Shown: piece after piece, positions 9,658-18,782 of the stretch
How the letters are laid out: the number at the start of each line of letters is the position of its first letter
Numbering within the stretch: position 1 is the first letter of the stretch
DNA from: Streptomyces roseoverticillatus
GTDB lineage: Bacteria > Actinomycetota > Actinomycetes > Streptomycetales > Streptomycetaceae
Reading direction: 5' to 3'
DNA: 64,000 nucleotides
Assembly: GCF_000719265.1 (NCBI RefSeq)
Contig: NZ_JOFL01000019.1
Coordinates: forward strand, 62,001 to 126,000
Position numbers and translations under genes: made by a program
Notes under the pieces: model-generated
The model's database searches: none
Told to the model about the DNA's origin: nothing
What the model saw: only the letters and a program-made list of their open reading frames with translations

Positions 9658-9716
9658 ATCGCTACCGCCGTGCGGCTACCGCTGTCGTGCGGCTACCGCC
9701 GCTCCGCGGCGTGAGG

Positions 9717-11414
<1,698 letters not shown>

Positions 11415-11433
11415 TCACATCAAACGGGGTGAA

Positions 11434-11742
11434 TTACTTCTCGATGATCGCGAGCACGTCGCGAGCCGAGAGGACGAGGTACTCGTCACCGTTGTACTTC
11501 ACCTCGGTGCCGCCGTACTTGCTGTAGAGCACGACGTCGCCGACGCTCACGTCGAGCGGAAGACGCTGACCGTCCTCGAAGCGGCCCGGGCCCACGGCCA
11601 GGACGACGCCCTCCTGGGGCTTCTCCTTGGCGGTGTCCGGAATGACCAGGCCAGAGGCCGTGGTCTGCTCGGCGTCGAGCGGCTGGACCACGATGCGGTC
11701 CTCGAGCGGCTTGATGGCAACCTTGGAGCTGGCGGTCGTCAC
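11434..11742 (-). CDS. groES: 10-kDa co-chaperonin GroES
   Basis: A 102-residue ring cap for GroEL. The [14 protein letters not shown] start of the fold, the mobile loop near [18 protein letters not shown] (about 25-42) and the [17 protein letters not shown] closing strands are intact. It is the first gene of the groES-groEL operon. Two CIRCE operators and a vegetative-type promoter lie 100-180 bases upstream of its ATG, indicating heat-inducible repression by HrcA. The usual bacterial length is about 95-100 residues. Confidence 0.98.
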   Translation of the reverse strand: MTTASSKVAIKPLEDRIVVQPLDAEQTTASGLVIPDTAKEKPQEGVVLAVGPGRFEDGQRLPLDVSVGDVVLYSKYGGTEVKYNGDEYLVLSARDVLAIIEK

Positions 11743-11842
11743 GATCCGACCTCCCCCTTCGGAGATTCACGGGGTTATCTGTCTGAGGTGGCGACCAGGT
11801 AGATCCGTCGTCGCGGGTGCCGGATTCTGCCCGTCGCTGCGT

Positions 11843-11869
11843 TTGGCACTCCCGGGTGGAGAGTGCCAA
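11843..11869. promoter_or_regulatory. CIRCE element 1 (HrcA operator)
   Basis: TTGGCACTC-N9-GAGTGCCAA, perfect 9-base arms matching the CIRCE pattern (TTAGCACTC-N9-GAGTGCTAA). It lies just downstream of the predicted groES transcription start. Confidence 0.93.
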
Positions 11870-11877
11870 CGGAGCCG

Positions 11878-11906
11878 AGACTATGACGCGGTTAGCACTC
11901 GGTCAA
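11878..11906 (-). promoter_or_regulatory. groES-groEL promoter
   Basis: On the minus strand TTGACC (11906-11901) and TAGTCT (11883-11878) are separated by 17 bases. CIRCE element 2 covers the -35 box and spacer, so bound HrcA would block polymerase. Confidence 0.75.
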
Positions 11907-11918
11907 GCGGAGTGCCAA
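11892..11918. promoter_or_regulatory. CIRCE element 2 (HrcA operator)
   Basis: TTAGCACTC-N9-GAGTGCCAA. One arm is the exact consensus and the other differs at one base. It overlaps the groES -35 region. Confidence 0.93.
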
Positions 11919-12063
11919 TTCGCCGTGCGGCGAGCCTGCGGTTCACCCCTGGGGGTAAGCCCCCGGCCGTGCGGGCGTACGCCCACGGCCGGACGAGCCC
12001 CGGAGCGACGCGGAAGTGGATCTGCCCGCGGGCCGCGGGTCGTAATCCTCCGGATCCCCCTGT

Positions 12064-12139
12064 GGTGCTCCTGCAGCGCTCTTGCGGTGCTCCTGCAGCG
12101 CTCTTGCGGTGCTCCTGCGGTGCTCCTGCGGTGCTCTAC
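12064..12139. repeat. 11-bp tandem repeat tract
   Basis: Six head-to-tail 11-bp units, in the order A-B-A-B-A-A with A = GGTGCTCCTGC and B = AGCGCTCTTGC, then a partial seventh. The unit length is not a multiple of three, and the tract lies after the deacetylase stop, so it is non-coding. Confidence 0.85.
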
Positions 12140-12174
12140 GTGCCCGGCCCGCACCCGGCTCTGCCCGCCCGGGC

Positions 12175-13086
12175 CTATACGTAGTCCTCCAGACGGGCCA
12201 CGGTGAAGCCCTGCCGCTCGATGCTGCGCAGCATGTTGGCGACCATCTTGGCCATCGTCGTGCCCTTGAGCTCCGAGGGCCCGCGGAAGTGGGCGAGGAC
12301 GATGTCGCCGGGGCGCAGCTTGTCGCCCTCCGCGTAGCGCATGTCGTTGATCTGCATCGTCGCCTCCCACAGCAGTAGCGCCTTGACCCCGCAGCCGCCG
12401 GCCGCGGCGAGGGTGGCGTCGTTGTAGTTGCCGTAGGGCGGACGGAAAAGGGGCGGCTTGCCGCCGTACCGCTTCTCCAGGACGTCCTGCTGCCCGCAAA
12501 TCTCGCGGCGCTGGGCGTCGGCGGAGAGGGTGCGCAGGTTGGGGTGGGAGAGCGTGTGGTTGTTGATGCTGTTGCGGTTCCCCTCGCCGCGCAGCTGCTC
12601 GAAGTAGCCGTAGCCGGTGCCCGCGCGGGCGATGTCGTCGGTGAGGAACATCGTGAAGGGCAGCTTGAGGTCCTTGGCCATCTTCACGAACTCCGGGTCC
12701 TTCTCCGCACCGTCGTCGAAGGTCAGGAAGACGACCTTGTCGTTGGTGGGCACGCGCCGGATCACCTTGGGGGCGGCTCCGGGCTTCAACCCGTCGGTCA
12801 GCTTGGCGGAGGGCGGGGCCGGGGGCGCGGCGAGGGGCTTGTCGAGGCCCCAGCGGCGGTAGGCGGCGGCGTCGGGGGCGGAGGAAACGGAGGAGGCCGA
12901 GGGCGAGGCCGCCGTGTCCGTACGCGGAGCGGGAGACGCCGCGGGCCCCTTGCCGCCGCCGGAGGAACCGGAGCAGCCGCTGAGGAGCAGGGCCAGCAGG
13001 AGCGAGGTGACGGCGGCCGCGCGGGCGGATACCGGGCGGGCGGATACCGCGCGGGCGGCTATCGGACCGGATATAGGGGAGCTCAC
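12175..13086 (-). CDS. Polysaccharide deacetylase lipoprotein
   Basis: A 303-residue exported carbohydrate esterase family 4 (NodB-like) protein. The signal region ends in lipobox LLSGC at about residue 37, so it is probably a lipid-anchored surface enzyme acting on peptidoglycan or another N-acetylated glycan. A Ser/Pro/Ala linker follows to about residue 85. NodB motifs are visible: FLTFDDG (about 122), NHTLSHPN (metal ligands, about 182), RPPYGNYN (about 224) and IVLAHFRG near the end. The GTG at 13086 directly abuts GGAGGT, an unusually tight ribosome spacing, but no better start exists. The leader coding region contains three in-frame 15-bp repeats (13019-13063). Confidence 0.85.
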   Translation of the reverse strand: MSSPISGPIAARAVSARPVSARAAAVTSLLLALLLSGCSGSSGGGKGPAASPAPRTDTAASPSASSVSSAPDAAAYRRWGLDKPLAAPPAPPSAKLTDGLKPGAAPKVIRRVPTNDKVVFLTFDDGAEKDPEFVKMAKDLKLPFTMFLTDDIARAGTGYGYFEQLRGEGNRNSINNHTLSHPNLRTLSADAQRREICGQQDVLEKRYGGKPPLFRPPYGNYNDATLAAAGGCGVKALLLWEATMQINDMRYAEGDKLRPGDIVLAHFRGPSELKGTTMAKMVANMLRSIERQGFTVARLEDYV

Positions 13087-13221
13087 ACCTCCGATTGTTG
13101 TGCATGCGTTCGAGCCGAGCAGAAGTCGGGCAGAGGCTGGGCAGAAGGGGCGGCCTGCCCGCGCCCGTCGCGCCCGCCCGTCGGGGGCTGCCCGCCGGAG
13201 GCGCTGGGCGAGAATGACCGG

Positions 13222-14412
13222 GTGCCAGCACCGAACGAATCCCTCACCGCCTTCAGCGCCCTCCTCACTGAAGAGGGCCGGAGCCTGCTCGCCGAGCTGC
13301 GCGACCACGACCCGGCCAAGGAGCTGGCCACGGCGACCCGGCTGCGCCGAGACCACCCCGCGGAGCTCGTCTCGGCGGCGCTCGGCATGGCCCGGCTGCG
13401 GCAGCGGGCGGTGGCGAAGTTCGGGGCGGAGGACGCGTACCGGATGTTCTTCACGCCGAACGGCGTGGAGCAGTCGACGCGCCGCTCCGTGGCGGACTAC
13501 CGCGCGGCCCGCTTCGCCGCGCTCGGCATCCGCTCGGTCGCGGACCTGTGCTGCGGCATCGGCGGCGACGCGATCGCGCTGGCCCGGCTGGGCATCCGCG
13601 TCCTCGCCGTCGACCGCGACCCGCTGACCTGCGAGGTCGCGCGCGCGAACGCGCAGGCGCTGGGGCTCGCGGAGCTCATCGAGGTGCGCTGCGCGGACGT
13701 GGCCGAGGTGGACACCGCGGGCTACGACGCGGTCTTCGTCGACCCGGCACGCCGCGGCGGCCGCGGCCGCATCTTCGACCCGGAGGCGTACTCCCCGCCC
13801 CTCTCATGGGCGATCGAAGCCGCCCGCCGCGCCCCGCACGCCGCCCTCAAGATCGCACCCGGGGTGCCGCACGAGGCGATCCCGGACGACGCCGAGGCCG
13901 AGTGGATCTCCGACGGGGGCGACGTGAAGGAGGCCGTGCTGTGGTTCGGCACGGCCCCGGGCGCGCGGCGCGCGACGCTGCTGCCGGGCGGTCACTCGCT
14001 CGTGGGCGCGGGGCTCCCGGACCCGGCGGTCCGGGCAGTGGGCCGCTATCTGTACGAGCCGGACGGCGCGGTGATCCGCGCGCACCTGGTGGCGGACGTG
14101 GCGGCGGAGCTGGGCGACGGCGGCCTGATCGACGAGACGATCGCGTACGTGACGAGCGACGAGCTGCGGGCCACGGACTACGCGTCGGCGTACGAGATCA
14201 CCGACGTGCTCCCGTTCAACCTGAAGAAGCTGAAGGCGCTGCTGCGAGAGCGGAAGGTGGGGGTCGTGACCGTGAAGAAGCGCGGCTCGGCGATCGAGCC
14301 GGAGGAGCTCCGCAAGAAGCTGAAACTCGAAGGGGTGAACTCTTGTCTGATCGTACTCACGCGCGTGGCGGGGGCTCCGACGATGCTGCTGGGGCATCCG
14401 GTCCGGGCGTAG
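13222..14412 (+). CDS. SAM-dependent methyltransferase, THUMP-like type
   Basis: A 396-residue class I methyltransferase starting at GTG 13222. SAM motif I (DLCCGIGGDAIALA) is at residues 108-121. The acidic end of strand 2 is at AVDRDP (129-134) and a DPARR motif at 174-178 sits where motif IV is expected. The C-terminal 100 residues (FNLKKLKALLRERKVG onward) form the THUMP-like domain common in actinobacteria, which suggests an RNA substrate, though this is inference. It is divergent from the deacetylase, with a 135-base gap. Confidence 0.85.
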   Translation: MPAPNESLTAFSALLTEEGRSLLAELRDHDPAKELATATRLRRDHPAELVSAALGMARLRQRAVAKFGAEDAYRMFFTPNGVEQSTRRSVADYRAARFAALGIRSVADLCCGIGGDAIALARLGIRVLAVDRDPLTCEVARANAQALGLAELIEVRCADVAEVDTAGYDAVFVDPARRGGRGRIFDPEAYSPPLSWAIEAARRAPHAALKIAPGVPHEAIPDDAEAEWISDGGDVKEAVLWFGTAPGARRATLLPGGHSLVGAGLPDPAVRAVGRYLYEPDGAVIRAHLVADVAAELGDGGLIDETIAYVTSDELRATDYASAYEITDVLPFNLKKLKALLRERKVGVVTVKKRGSAIEPEELRKKLKLEGVNSCLIVLTRVAGAPTMLLGHPVRA

Positions 14413-14418
14413 CCTGGC

Positions 14419-14571
14419 ATGGGCGACAAGGGAGGCCAGCGATGGCCGCCGATCCCATCACCGAGCCGGTGGACAAGCCTGACCGTTTCCCTGGCCATCC
14501 CCGACTTCTACATTCTGCGGCGCAAGCCCACCGAGCTGGACGAGGCATATCGCAAGGCCCACAAGGGCTGA
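14419..14571 (+). pseudogene. Possible frameshifted small gene
   Basis: Two overlapping frames share this stretch. An ATG at 14442 has a perfect GGGAGG site and opens MAADPITEPVDKPDRF, but that frame then loses sensible composition. From about 14485 the next frame reads SLAIPDFYILRRKPTELDEA and ends in KAHKG at 14571, with good codon use. This frame is also open back to an ATG at 14419. A single frameshift near 14485 would join the two. It may be a decayed short gene or a 50-residue ORF read from 14419. The function was not recognised. Confidence 0.35.
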
Positions 14572-14680
14572 GACGGGCAAGCCGCCAGGGGCCGTCCCCG
14601 GAGTGCCCGTCCGGGCGACAGCCAGGGGCCTGCCGAGCGGCGGCCGCCGCCCCGGCCGCCATTGCTCCTACGCTCGCCCC

Positions 14681-14995
14681 ATGACCGAGAACGAGATCAA
14701 GCTCAAGGCCATCGCGGCGCTCACCGCCCTGCGCGGGGGTGTCGGGACGGACTACGTTTCCAGCCTGCTCGGCGAGGTCATCCCCGACGAGTTCATGGTG
14801 CCGGTCGGCGCGGAGGCGAAAGAGGTCGGGCTCGCGGTGCTCAACCAGCTCTCCGAGCCGATGAGCGCGCTGATCAGCGGCTTGATGGTGGCCTTCGAGG
14901 CGGTCGCGGACGCGTACGACGAGACGGCGCCGGAGTCGCCGACGGAAGAGATCCTGCAGACCCTCGCGCTCCAGCTCGCACGCGAATCCGACTGA
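14681..14995 (+). CDS. Small conserved hypothetical protein
   Basis: A 104-residue acidic, mostly helical protein starting at ATG 14681. Hydrophobic but charged-flanked segments (VGLAVLNQLSEPMSALISGL, about residues 48-67) look like packed helices rather than membrane spans. No family was recognised. Codon use is normal for the window. It precedes the amyloid-motif gene on the same strand by 123 bases, but no functional link can be shown. Confidence 0.65.
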   Translation: MTENEIKLKAIAALTALRGGVGTDYVSSLLGEVIPDEFMVPVGAEAKEVGLAVLNQLSEPMSALISGLMVAFEAVADAYDETAPESPTEEILQTLALQLARESD

Positions 14996-15118
14996 CGTCG
15001 GCAGCCGGTCGTATTTCCTGCCAAATGGGCGCTGCGGCGGTCCGTTCGGCGCTAGCGTGCGTCGCGTCCGGGCACGGGGCCCGCTTGGGGACCCGTATTG
15101 CGACGAGGGGCGAGCAGG

Positions 15119-15595
15119 ATGCTGAGCGAGGCACTGGTGACGGTGGCCGCCGCGGGCGGCACCGCGGTCGTACAGGCCGCGGGGACGGACGCGTGGACCG
15201 GGCTGCGGGAGCGGGTCGCGCGGTGGTTCGGGAGGGGCGACGAGGCGCGCGAGCGGGCGGAGTTGGAGCGGCTCGACCGCACGGCGGGTGTGCTCGCGGC
15301 GGCGGATTCCGGTTCCGGTCCCCGTTCCGGTCCCGGTTCCGGCGATGCCGCGCGGGTACGGGACCGCCAGGAGGGCGCCTGGCAGAGCCGTTTCGAATCG
15401 CTGCTGGAAGACCTTCCGGCGGAGGAGCGGGAGCCGGTGGCGGAGGAACTGCGGGCTCTGGTGAAGGAATTCGAGACGCCGGTGGAGGCGGGGGCGGGGG
15501 CGGGTGGCCAGGTGTCGGGAAAGGTCTTCCGCGGGCCGACGGCGTTCCAGGCGGGTGACAACAACCAGCAGGAGAACCGGTTCGGGGGGCAGTGA
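15119..15595 (+). CDS. Small helical protein with C-terminal amyloid-like motif
   Basis: A 158-residue protein starting at ATG 15119 with GAGGGG upstream. The N-terminal part (about 5-60) is Ala/Val-rich and then strongly charged, like a helical hairpin. A Ser/Gly/Pro spacer (about 62-78) and another charged helix region (to about 128) follow. The last 25 residues read VSGKVFRGPTAFQAGDNNQQ and then ENRFGGQ. This G-x-x-F-x-G-P-x-x-x-Q-x-G-D-N-N pattern resembles the amyloid or RHIM-like signalling tails of actinobacterial proteins that pair with NLR- or TPR-type partners. Its stop overlaps the next start (GTGA), suggesting coupled translation. The function is inferred only. Confidence 0.6.
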   Translation: MLSEALVTVAAAGGTAVVQAAGTDAWTGLRERVARWFGRGDEARERAELERLDRTAGVLAAADSGSGPRSGPGSGDAARVRDRQEGAWQSRFESLLEDLPAEEREPVAEELRALVKEFETPVEAGAGAGGQVSGKVFRGPTAFQAGDNNQQENRFGGQ

Positions 15596-15924
15596 CCGCG
15601 CGGGACGGGGTGCGGAGCGGGGTGCGGGGCAACACCTTCCACGGTGAGGCAGGGCAATTCCTGAACGCTCACGTTGTGCTCCTTTCGGGGGTTCGGATGG
15701 ACGCTCGGATCGCGTCTGCGCGGCGACGGACCTCCTGCGGCGGGATCGCGTACGTGACGGGCGGTGCCGGTTCGCTGCGGCAGTCGCGGCAGAAGCCGCC
15801 CGGCAGCGCCTCCGGGCGGCCCGGTGCCCGGCAGAGCATGCACTCCATGATGCGGATGACCCGGCCCGTGGCGGCCGGTTCCGGTGCCGGGCGTTCCGGA
15901 GGGAGCTTCTCCTGGAGGCGGTAG
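15592..15924 (+). pseudogene. Truncated partner with N-terminal amyloid-like motif
   Basis: A GTG at 15592 overlaps the previous stop. The first 29 residues carry RGNTFHGEAGQFLNAHVV, which echoes the tail of the upstream protein. The first 18 codons all end in G or C, and this bias then fades. From about 15670 the frame merely mirrors the opposite-strand gene. The likely reading is the surviving start of a larger partner (in relatives typically a NACHT, NB-ARC or TPR protein), removed by a rearrangement that brought in the minus-strand gene. Only 15592-15680 looks genuinely coding. Confidence 0.45.
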
Positions 15925-16622
15925 CGCGCCACGGAGGCCGCGTGGTGGACCTCCGGCGGCAGGCCGGCCGTGAGTTCCCGTGCGATGTCCTCCTGGCTCG
16001 CTCCCCTGGCCAGCCATTCCTCTGCGAGGGGCTCCAGCGTCTTGCAGTCCCTCGCCGACAGCGTCATCCGCGGATCCATGCGGCCCGCCAACGCCAGCCC
16101 CTCGTACGCCTGCGAGCGGGGCGGTTTACCTGCCGCTCGCGGCTGCGACTCCGGCTGCTCCGGAGGCTCCGGACGTGGTTCGGGGCGCGGTTCGGGGCTC
16201 GGCTCCGGGCGCGGTCGCGACTCCGGGACGTTTCCCGCCTGGAAGTCCGCCCACCAGTCGTCGTCCCGCGGCGTCCGCGAGAAGTACGTCCTGGTCACCC
16301 AGTGGTTGCTGCCGTCGTCACCCCTGGTCCGCTCCGTCACCCTGCGGAGGTGGCCTTCGTCGGTGAGGCGGTGCAGGGCGGTGCGGCAGGCCGCCTGTCC
16401 GTAGTCCGGGATGTGCGCCGCAAGGGTTTTCGCATCCATCGCCGCACCTTCGGGCAGACGGTCGATGAATGCGGCGATCGACGCCTCCCGGGCCGGGAGG
16501 TGCGCGAAGTCGTTCGAGGTGCGGCGTGCCTGGTCGGGAGCGGTTCGCTTGCCGTAGCCGGGCTTGGCCTTGGGGTGTACGTGTGCGGGACGCGCGTCGG
16601 CGTTAGAGTTGGCCTCAGCCAT
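15669..16622 (-). CDS. Winged-helix and zinc-ribbon regulator-like protein
   Basis: A 317-residue protein starting at ATG 16622. Residues about 40-120 resemble a winged helix (MDAKTLAAHIPDYGQAACRT, then LTDEGHLRRVTERTR). A Pro/Glu/Arg spacer with repeated RPEP units (about 133-165) follows. A second helical region starts near 185 (MTLSARDCKTLEPLAEEWLA). A CxxC...CxxC pair (CMLC near 263 and CRDC near 281) should bind zinc. The family is common in Streptomyces accessory regions, and its function is unknown. The 3' end cuts across the truncated plus-strand gene. Confidence 0.65.
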   Translation of the reverse strand: MAEANSNADARPAHVHPKAKPGYGKRTAPDQARRTSNDFAHLPAREASIAAFIDRLPEGAAMDAKTLAAHIPDYGQAACRTALHRLTDEGHLRRVTERTRGDDGSNHWVTRTYFSRTPRDDDWWADFQAGNVPESRPRPEPSPEPRPEPRPEPPEQPESQPRAAGKPPRSQAYEGLALAGRMDPRMTLSARDCKTLEPLAEEWLARGASQEDIARELTAGLPPEVHHAASVARYRLQEKLPPERPAPEPAATGRVIRIMECMLCRAPGRPEALPGGFCRDCRSEPAPPVTYAIPPQEVRRRADAIRASIRTPERSTT

Positions 16623-16888
16623 GGGATCGAGGTCCTGTCGATCTTGGTGGTCAAGCCCCGGTTAGGTGTTGGCGCACCTGCCGGGGCTGATTTGTTGCTG
16701 CGAACGCTAGAGGGCCGTGACCGTTCGTCGCAACCCGGTCTCCGAAAATGAACTCGTGTGGTATGCGGGGCGGTTGACCACGCGGCGCGCATGCCGCGCA
16801 CGCGGAAGGGTGGGTGGGTGGGTTATCACCCCACCCATTCCACAGAAAGAGAGCTCGGGGTCCGACACCCGAAGCCCGGAGCGCACGG

Positions 16889-16990
16889 TCAGGTCTCGCG
16901 ACCCGTCACGTAGCCCACGAAGGCGGCCCATGCCCGTGCGGGGAAGCCCAGTTGGGCGCCGGGCGCTTGCTTGGAGTCCCGCACGCGCAC
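16889..16990 (-). pseudogene. Truncated DUF397 protein
   Basis: Directly downstream of the XRE regulator, 33 codons from a GTG at 16990 read RVRDSKQAPGAQLGFPARA and then WAAFVGYVTGRET. This is the C-terminal half of a DUF397 domain (usual length about 60), which normally partners an XRE/DUF5753 regulator in Streptomyces. The N-terminal half is missing. AAAGGGGG lies upstream, so the short form might still be made. It is in the same frame as the regulator, separated by a TAA. Confidence 0.55.
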
Positions 16991-17011
16991 GGCGCCACCA
17001 ACCCCCTTTAC

Positions 17012-17815
17012 TTACAGCTCCCCCATCACCTTCTCGACGAAGCGAGTCGATTCGGTGGGGTTCAACGCCAGCCAGCCCACCTCCGCTTGCTGCTGAGCGA
17101 AGGCACTTACCCGCTCGATGCTCGCGTCCAACCTGCCTACGCCATTGGCCTCCTGATAGGTGACCCGATTCCTGCTGGGCATCTCCAGCATCACGAAAGA
17201 ACTGCCAATCTTGCAGCGGCCTGCGGGCATCACCCGAATCACCACGTTGCGTCGCTGACCGACTTCCAGCACGTGCGCGAGCTGACGCCTGTGAGCCTCT
17301 ACGTCACCGGCCGGGTGGCGAAGAGGATCCTCACCGATTACGAAGGCGAAAGCCACGGATCGCTTGTCCAGCAAGGATTGACGGCCCAGTCGCACCGTCA
17401 CCCGCTCTTCGATCACCTCATCATTCAGCGGAGGCCACGCGCTGCCGAAGAGCGCGCGCATCGTCCCCTCGGTCTGGAGCAATCCAGGAATGAGCAGCGG
17501 CTCGTACGAACTGAACGAAATCGCCTCCGCTTCGTAGCGGAAGAAGTCCTCCCCCTGGTTCACGGCCGGCTCCGGCCCCAAATAGTCCTGCATCGCGATC
17601 AGAAACCCATGCGCCCCGCACATGTCATCCGTCACCTGAAGGAACCGCTCCGTCGGCCTCCGACGCCCCTGCTCCATGGATTTCACGGTCTCGAAGTCAT
17701 AGTTGGCTTCGCGCGCCAACTCCTCCCGCGTGACCCCCGCCCGCGTGCGCCAGAGCTTCGCCTGGTTGCCGCAAAGTCGCCACGTCATCGGTGGTTGAGA
17801 GCCCATACTCGTCAC
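17012..17815 (-). CDS. XRE-family regulator with DUF5753 (WhiJ-like)
   Basis: A 267-residue regulator with an N-terminal helix-turn-helix (about residues 20-75, including TREELAREANYDFETVKSME) and a C-terminal DUF5753 domain (about 95-265, including SSYEPLLIPGLLQTEGTMRAL and VVIRVMP). GTG 17815 is favoured by AGGTGG a few bases upstream; ATG 17806 is an alternative. Streptomyces has dozens of such regulators paired with DUF397 proteins, and WhiJ is the best-known member, acting in development. The DUF397 partner here is reduced to a fragment, so the pair may be non-functional or rely on a partner elsewhere. Confidence 0.85.
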   Translation of the reverse strand: MTSMGSQPPMTWRLCGNQAKLWRTRAGVTREELAREANYDFETVKSMEQGRRRPTERFLQVTDDMCGAHGFLIAMQDYLGPEPAVNQGEDFFRYEAEAISFSSYEPLLIPGLLQTEGTMRALFGSAWPPLNDEVIEERVTVRLGRQSLLDKRSVAFAFVIGEDPLRHPAGDVEAHRRQLAHVLEVGQRRNVVIRVMPAGRCKIGSSFVMLEMPSRNRVTYQEANGVGRLDASIERVSAFAQQQAEVGWLALNPTESTRFVEKVMGEL

Positions 17816-17911
17816 CGCGCCCCACCTTCCTGTGAAGATCACCGGTACCCTCGCCGTGAGTACCGCCGCACGAACTCCCGAGGCTAACGACGGGCCGTAA
17901 CCCTTGGTGGC

Positions 17912-18130
17912 GTGAACAAGGAAATTCCGCCTCTCGGGGCGTACGTCATCGACACGCGGACCGACCGGGTCGGTCAAGTCATCACGGTCACAGGCGATTT
18001 GCTGCACCTGCACCCGCCCGGCGGAGGCGCCGGCTGGGACTGCCCGGTCGATTCGATCGAGGTGACGGCCCTCCGGATCTACCTCCGCGCCCGCGTCATC
18101 GAGGCGAACCTCATGCGGAGGCTCGTGTGA
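17912..18130 (+). CDS. Small hypothetical protein
   Basis: A 72-residue protein starting at GTG 17912. It has an SH3-like start (PPLGAYVIDTRTDRVGQVI) and a basic C-terminus. It is divergent from the XRE/DUF5753 regulator, 96 bases away, and such small genes often accompany these regulators. Its stop overlaps the next start by the GTGA arrangement. No defined family was recognised. Confidence 0.6.
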   Translation: MNKEIPPLGAYVIDTRTDRVGQVITVTGDLLHLHPPGGGAGWDCPVDSIEVTALRIYLRARVIEANLMRRLV

Positions 18131-18282
18131 GCGCCGCCGCGCCGGAGGAGCCGTCCGGCCACACCCCGGACGACCTCCGCGCGGCGGTCGCCGCGGCCGA
18201 GTCCCCGGACGCGGCCCACACCGCCGTCGCGGAGCTGAGCCGCGCCGCGGGGACCGGGGCCCCGGAGGTCGAGCCCCGGTGA
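18127..18282 (+). CDS. Tiny coupled hypothetical ORF
   Basis: A 51-residue Ala/Glu-rich ORF whose GTG at 18127 overlaps the upstream TGA, so it would be translated by coupling. Almost every codon ends in G or C, which supports real coding. A helical stretch (TPDDLRAAVAAAESPDAAHT) is the only visible feature. Function unknown. Confidence 0.5.
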   Translation: MSAAAPEEPSGHTPDDLRAAVAAAESPDAAHTAVAELSRAAGTGAPEVEPR

Positions 18283-18404
18283 TCAGCAGCAGTTTTCCCG
18301 CCGCCCCCTCTAAGCTTGAGGTGCTCCACTCAGCACACCGCAGCGCCGGTGCCACCGGGGACCGTCAGCGGTGCGGCCGACGCGACCCTGGAGAGTGCTG
18401 TCCC

Positions 18405-18782
18405 ATGAGCACCGCTGCATCCGAAGAGCCGGACTTCCCCTTGATCCCCCAGCCGGCGAACAACCCCGAGGACCTGCGCGCCGCGATCGCCCAGGTGGCA
18501 CCGCGATCGCTGGCAGCCTTCGACGCCGAGCGCACGGAAGCCCTCAAGCAGGCCCGGGAGAGCGGCATCGCGGGCCCTATGCAGCGCTTGGTCGGGCAGT
18601 GGGCGGTGTTCGTCGCCATCGAGAGATACCCGGAGCGTGCGGCTTTGATGCGGCGCCTTGAGGTAACCGCCGAGCAAGCCGACACCGATGACGAAGCGCT
18701 GGCAGCGATCTCCGCCATCGGGCGGATCCTGGATCAGGCTCTTGCCGAGGCCGGGCTCGGCCGTGGGGCGGCCGGTCGGTGA
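18405..18782 (+). CDS. DUF6247-like protein, candidate antitoxin
   Basis: A 125-residue acidic protein starting at ATG 18405. Residues about 20-60 (NPEDLRAAIAQVAPRSLAAF) and the following helices resemble DUF6247 proteins, which in Streptomyces usually precede a RelE/ParE-like small gene. The tail (DDEALAAISAIGRILDQALA) is helical. The stop overlaps the start of the next gene (GTGA), the classic layout of a toxin-antitoxin operon with the antitoxin first. The assignment rests on context and partial similarity. Confidence 0.6.
   Translation: MSTAASEEPDFPLIPQPANNPEDLRAAIAQVAPRSLAAFDAERTEALKQARESGIAGPMQRLVGQWAVFVAIERYPERAALMRRLEVTAEQADTDDEALAAISAIGRILDQALAEAGLGRGAAGR

Larger units (their letters stand above)
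11743..12174. other. groES control region and repeat-rich spacer
   Basis: A 432-base stretch without a gene. It holds the groES promoter and two CIRCE elements (11843-11918) and an 11-bp tandem repeat tract (12064-12139). Nothing else was recognised. Confidence 0.7.

Noticed and set aside
12064..12139. Possible CRISPR-like repeats
   Set aside because: The 11-bp units are directly adjacent with no unique spacers and no cas genes are near.
15052..15672. Minus-strand frame continuing past the regulator stop with an AAAGGAG site at GTG 15672
   Set aside because: The ribosome site is good, but codon bias is weaker than on the plus strand and the product becomes the mirror of the 158-residue protein.
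16707..16931. Short frames in the 16.6-16.9 kb gap
   Set aside because: Codon bias is weak and no ribosome site is convincing; only the DUF397 fragment at 16889-16990 was kept.
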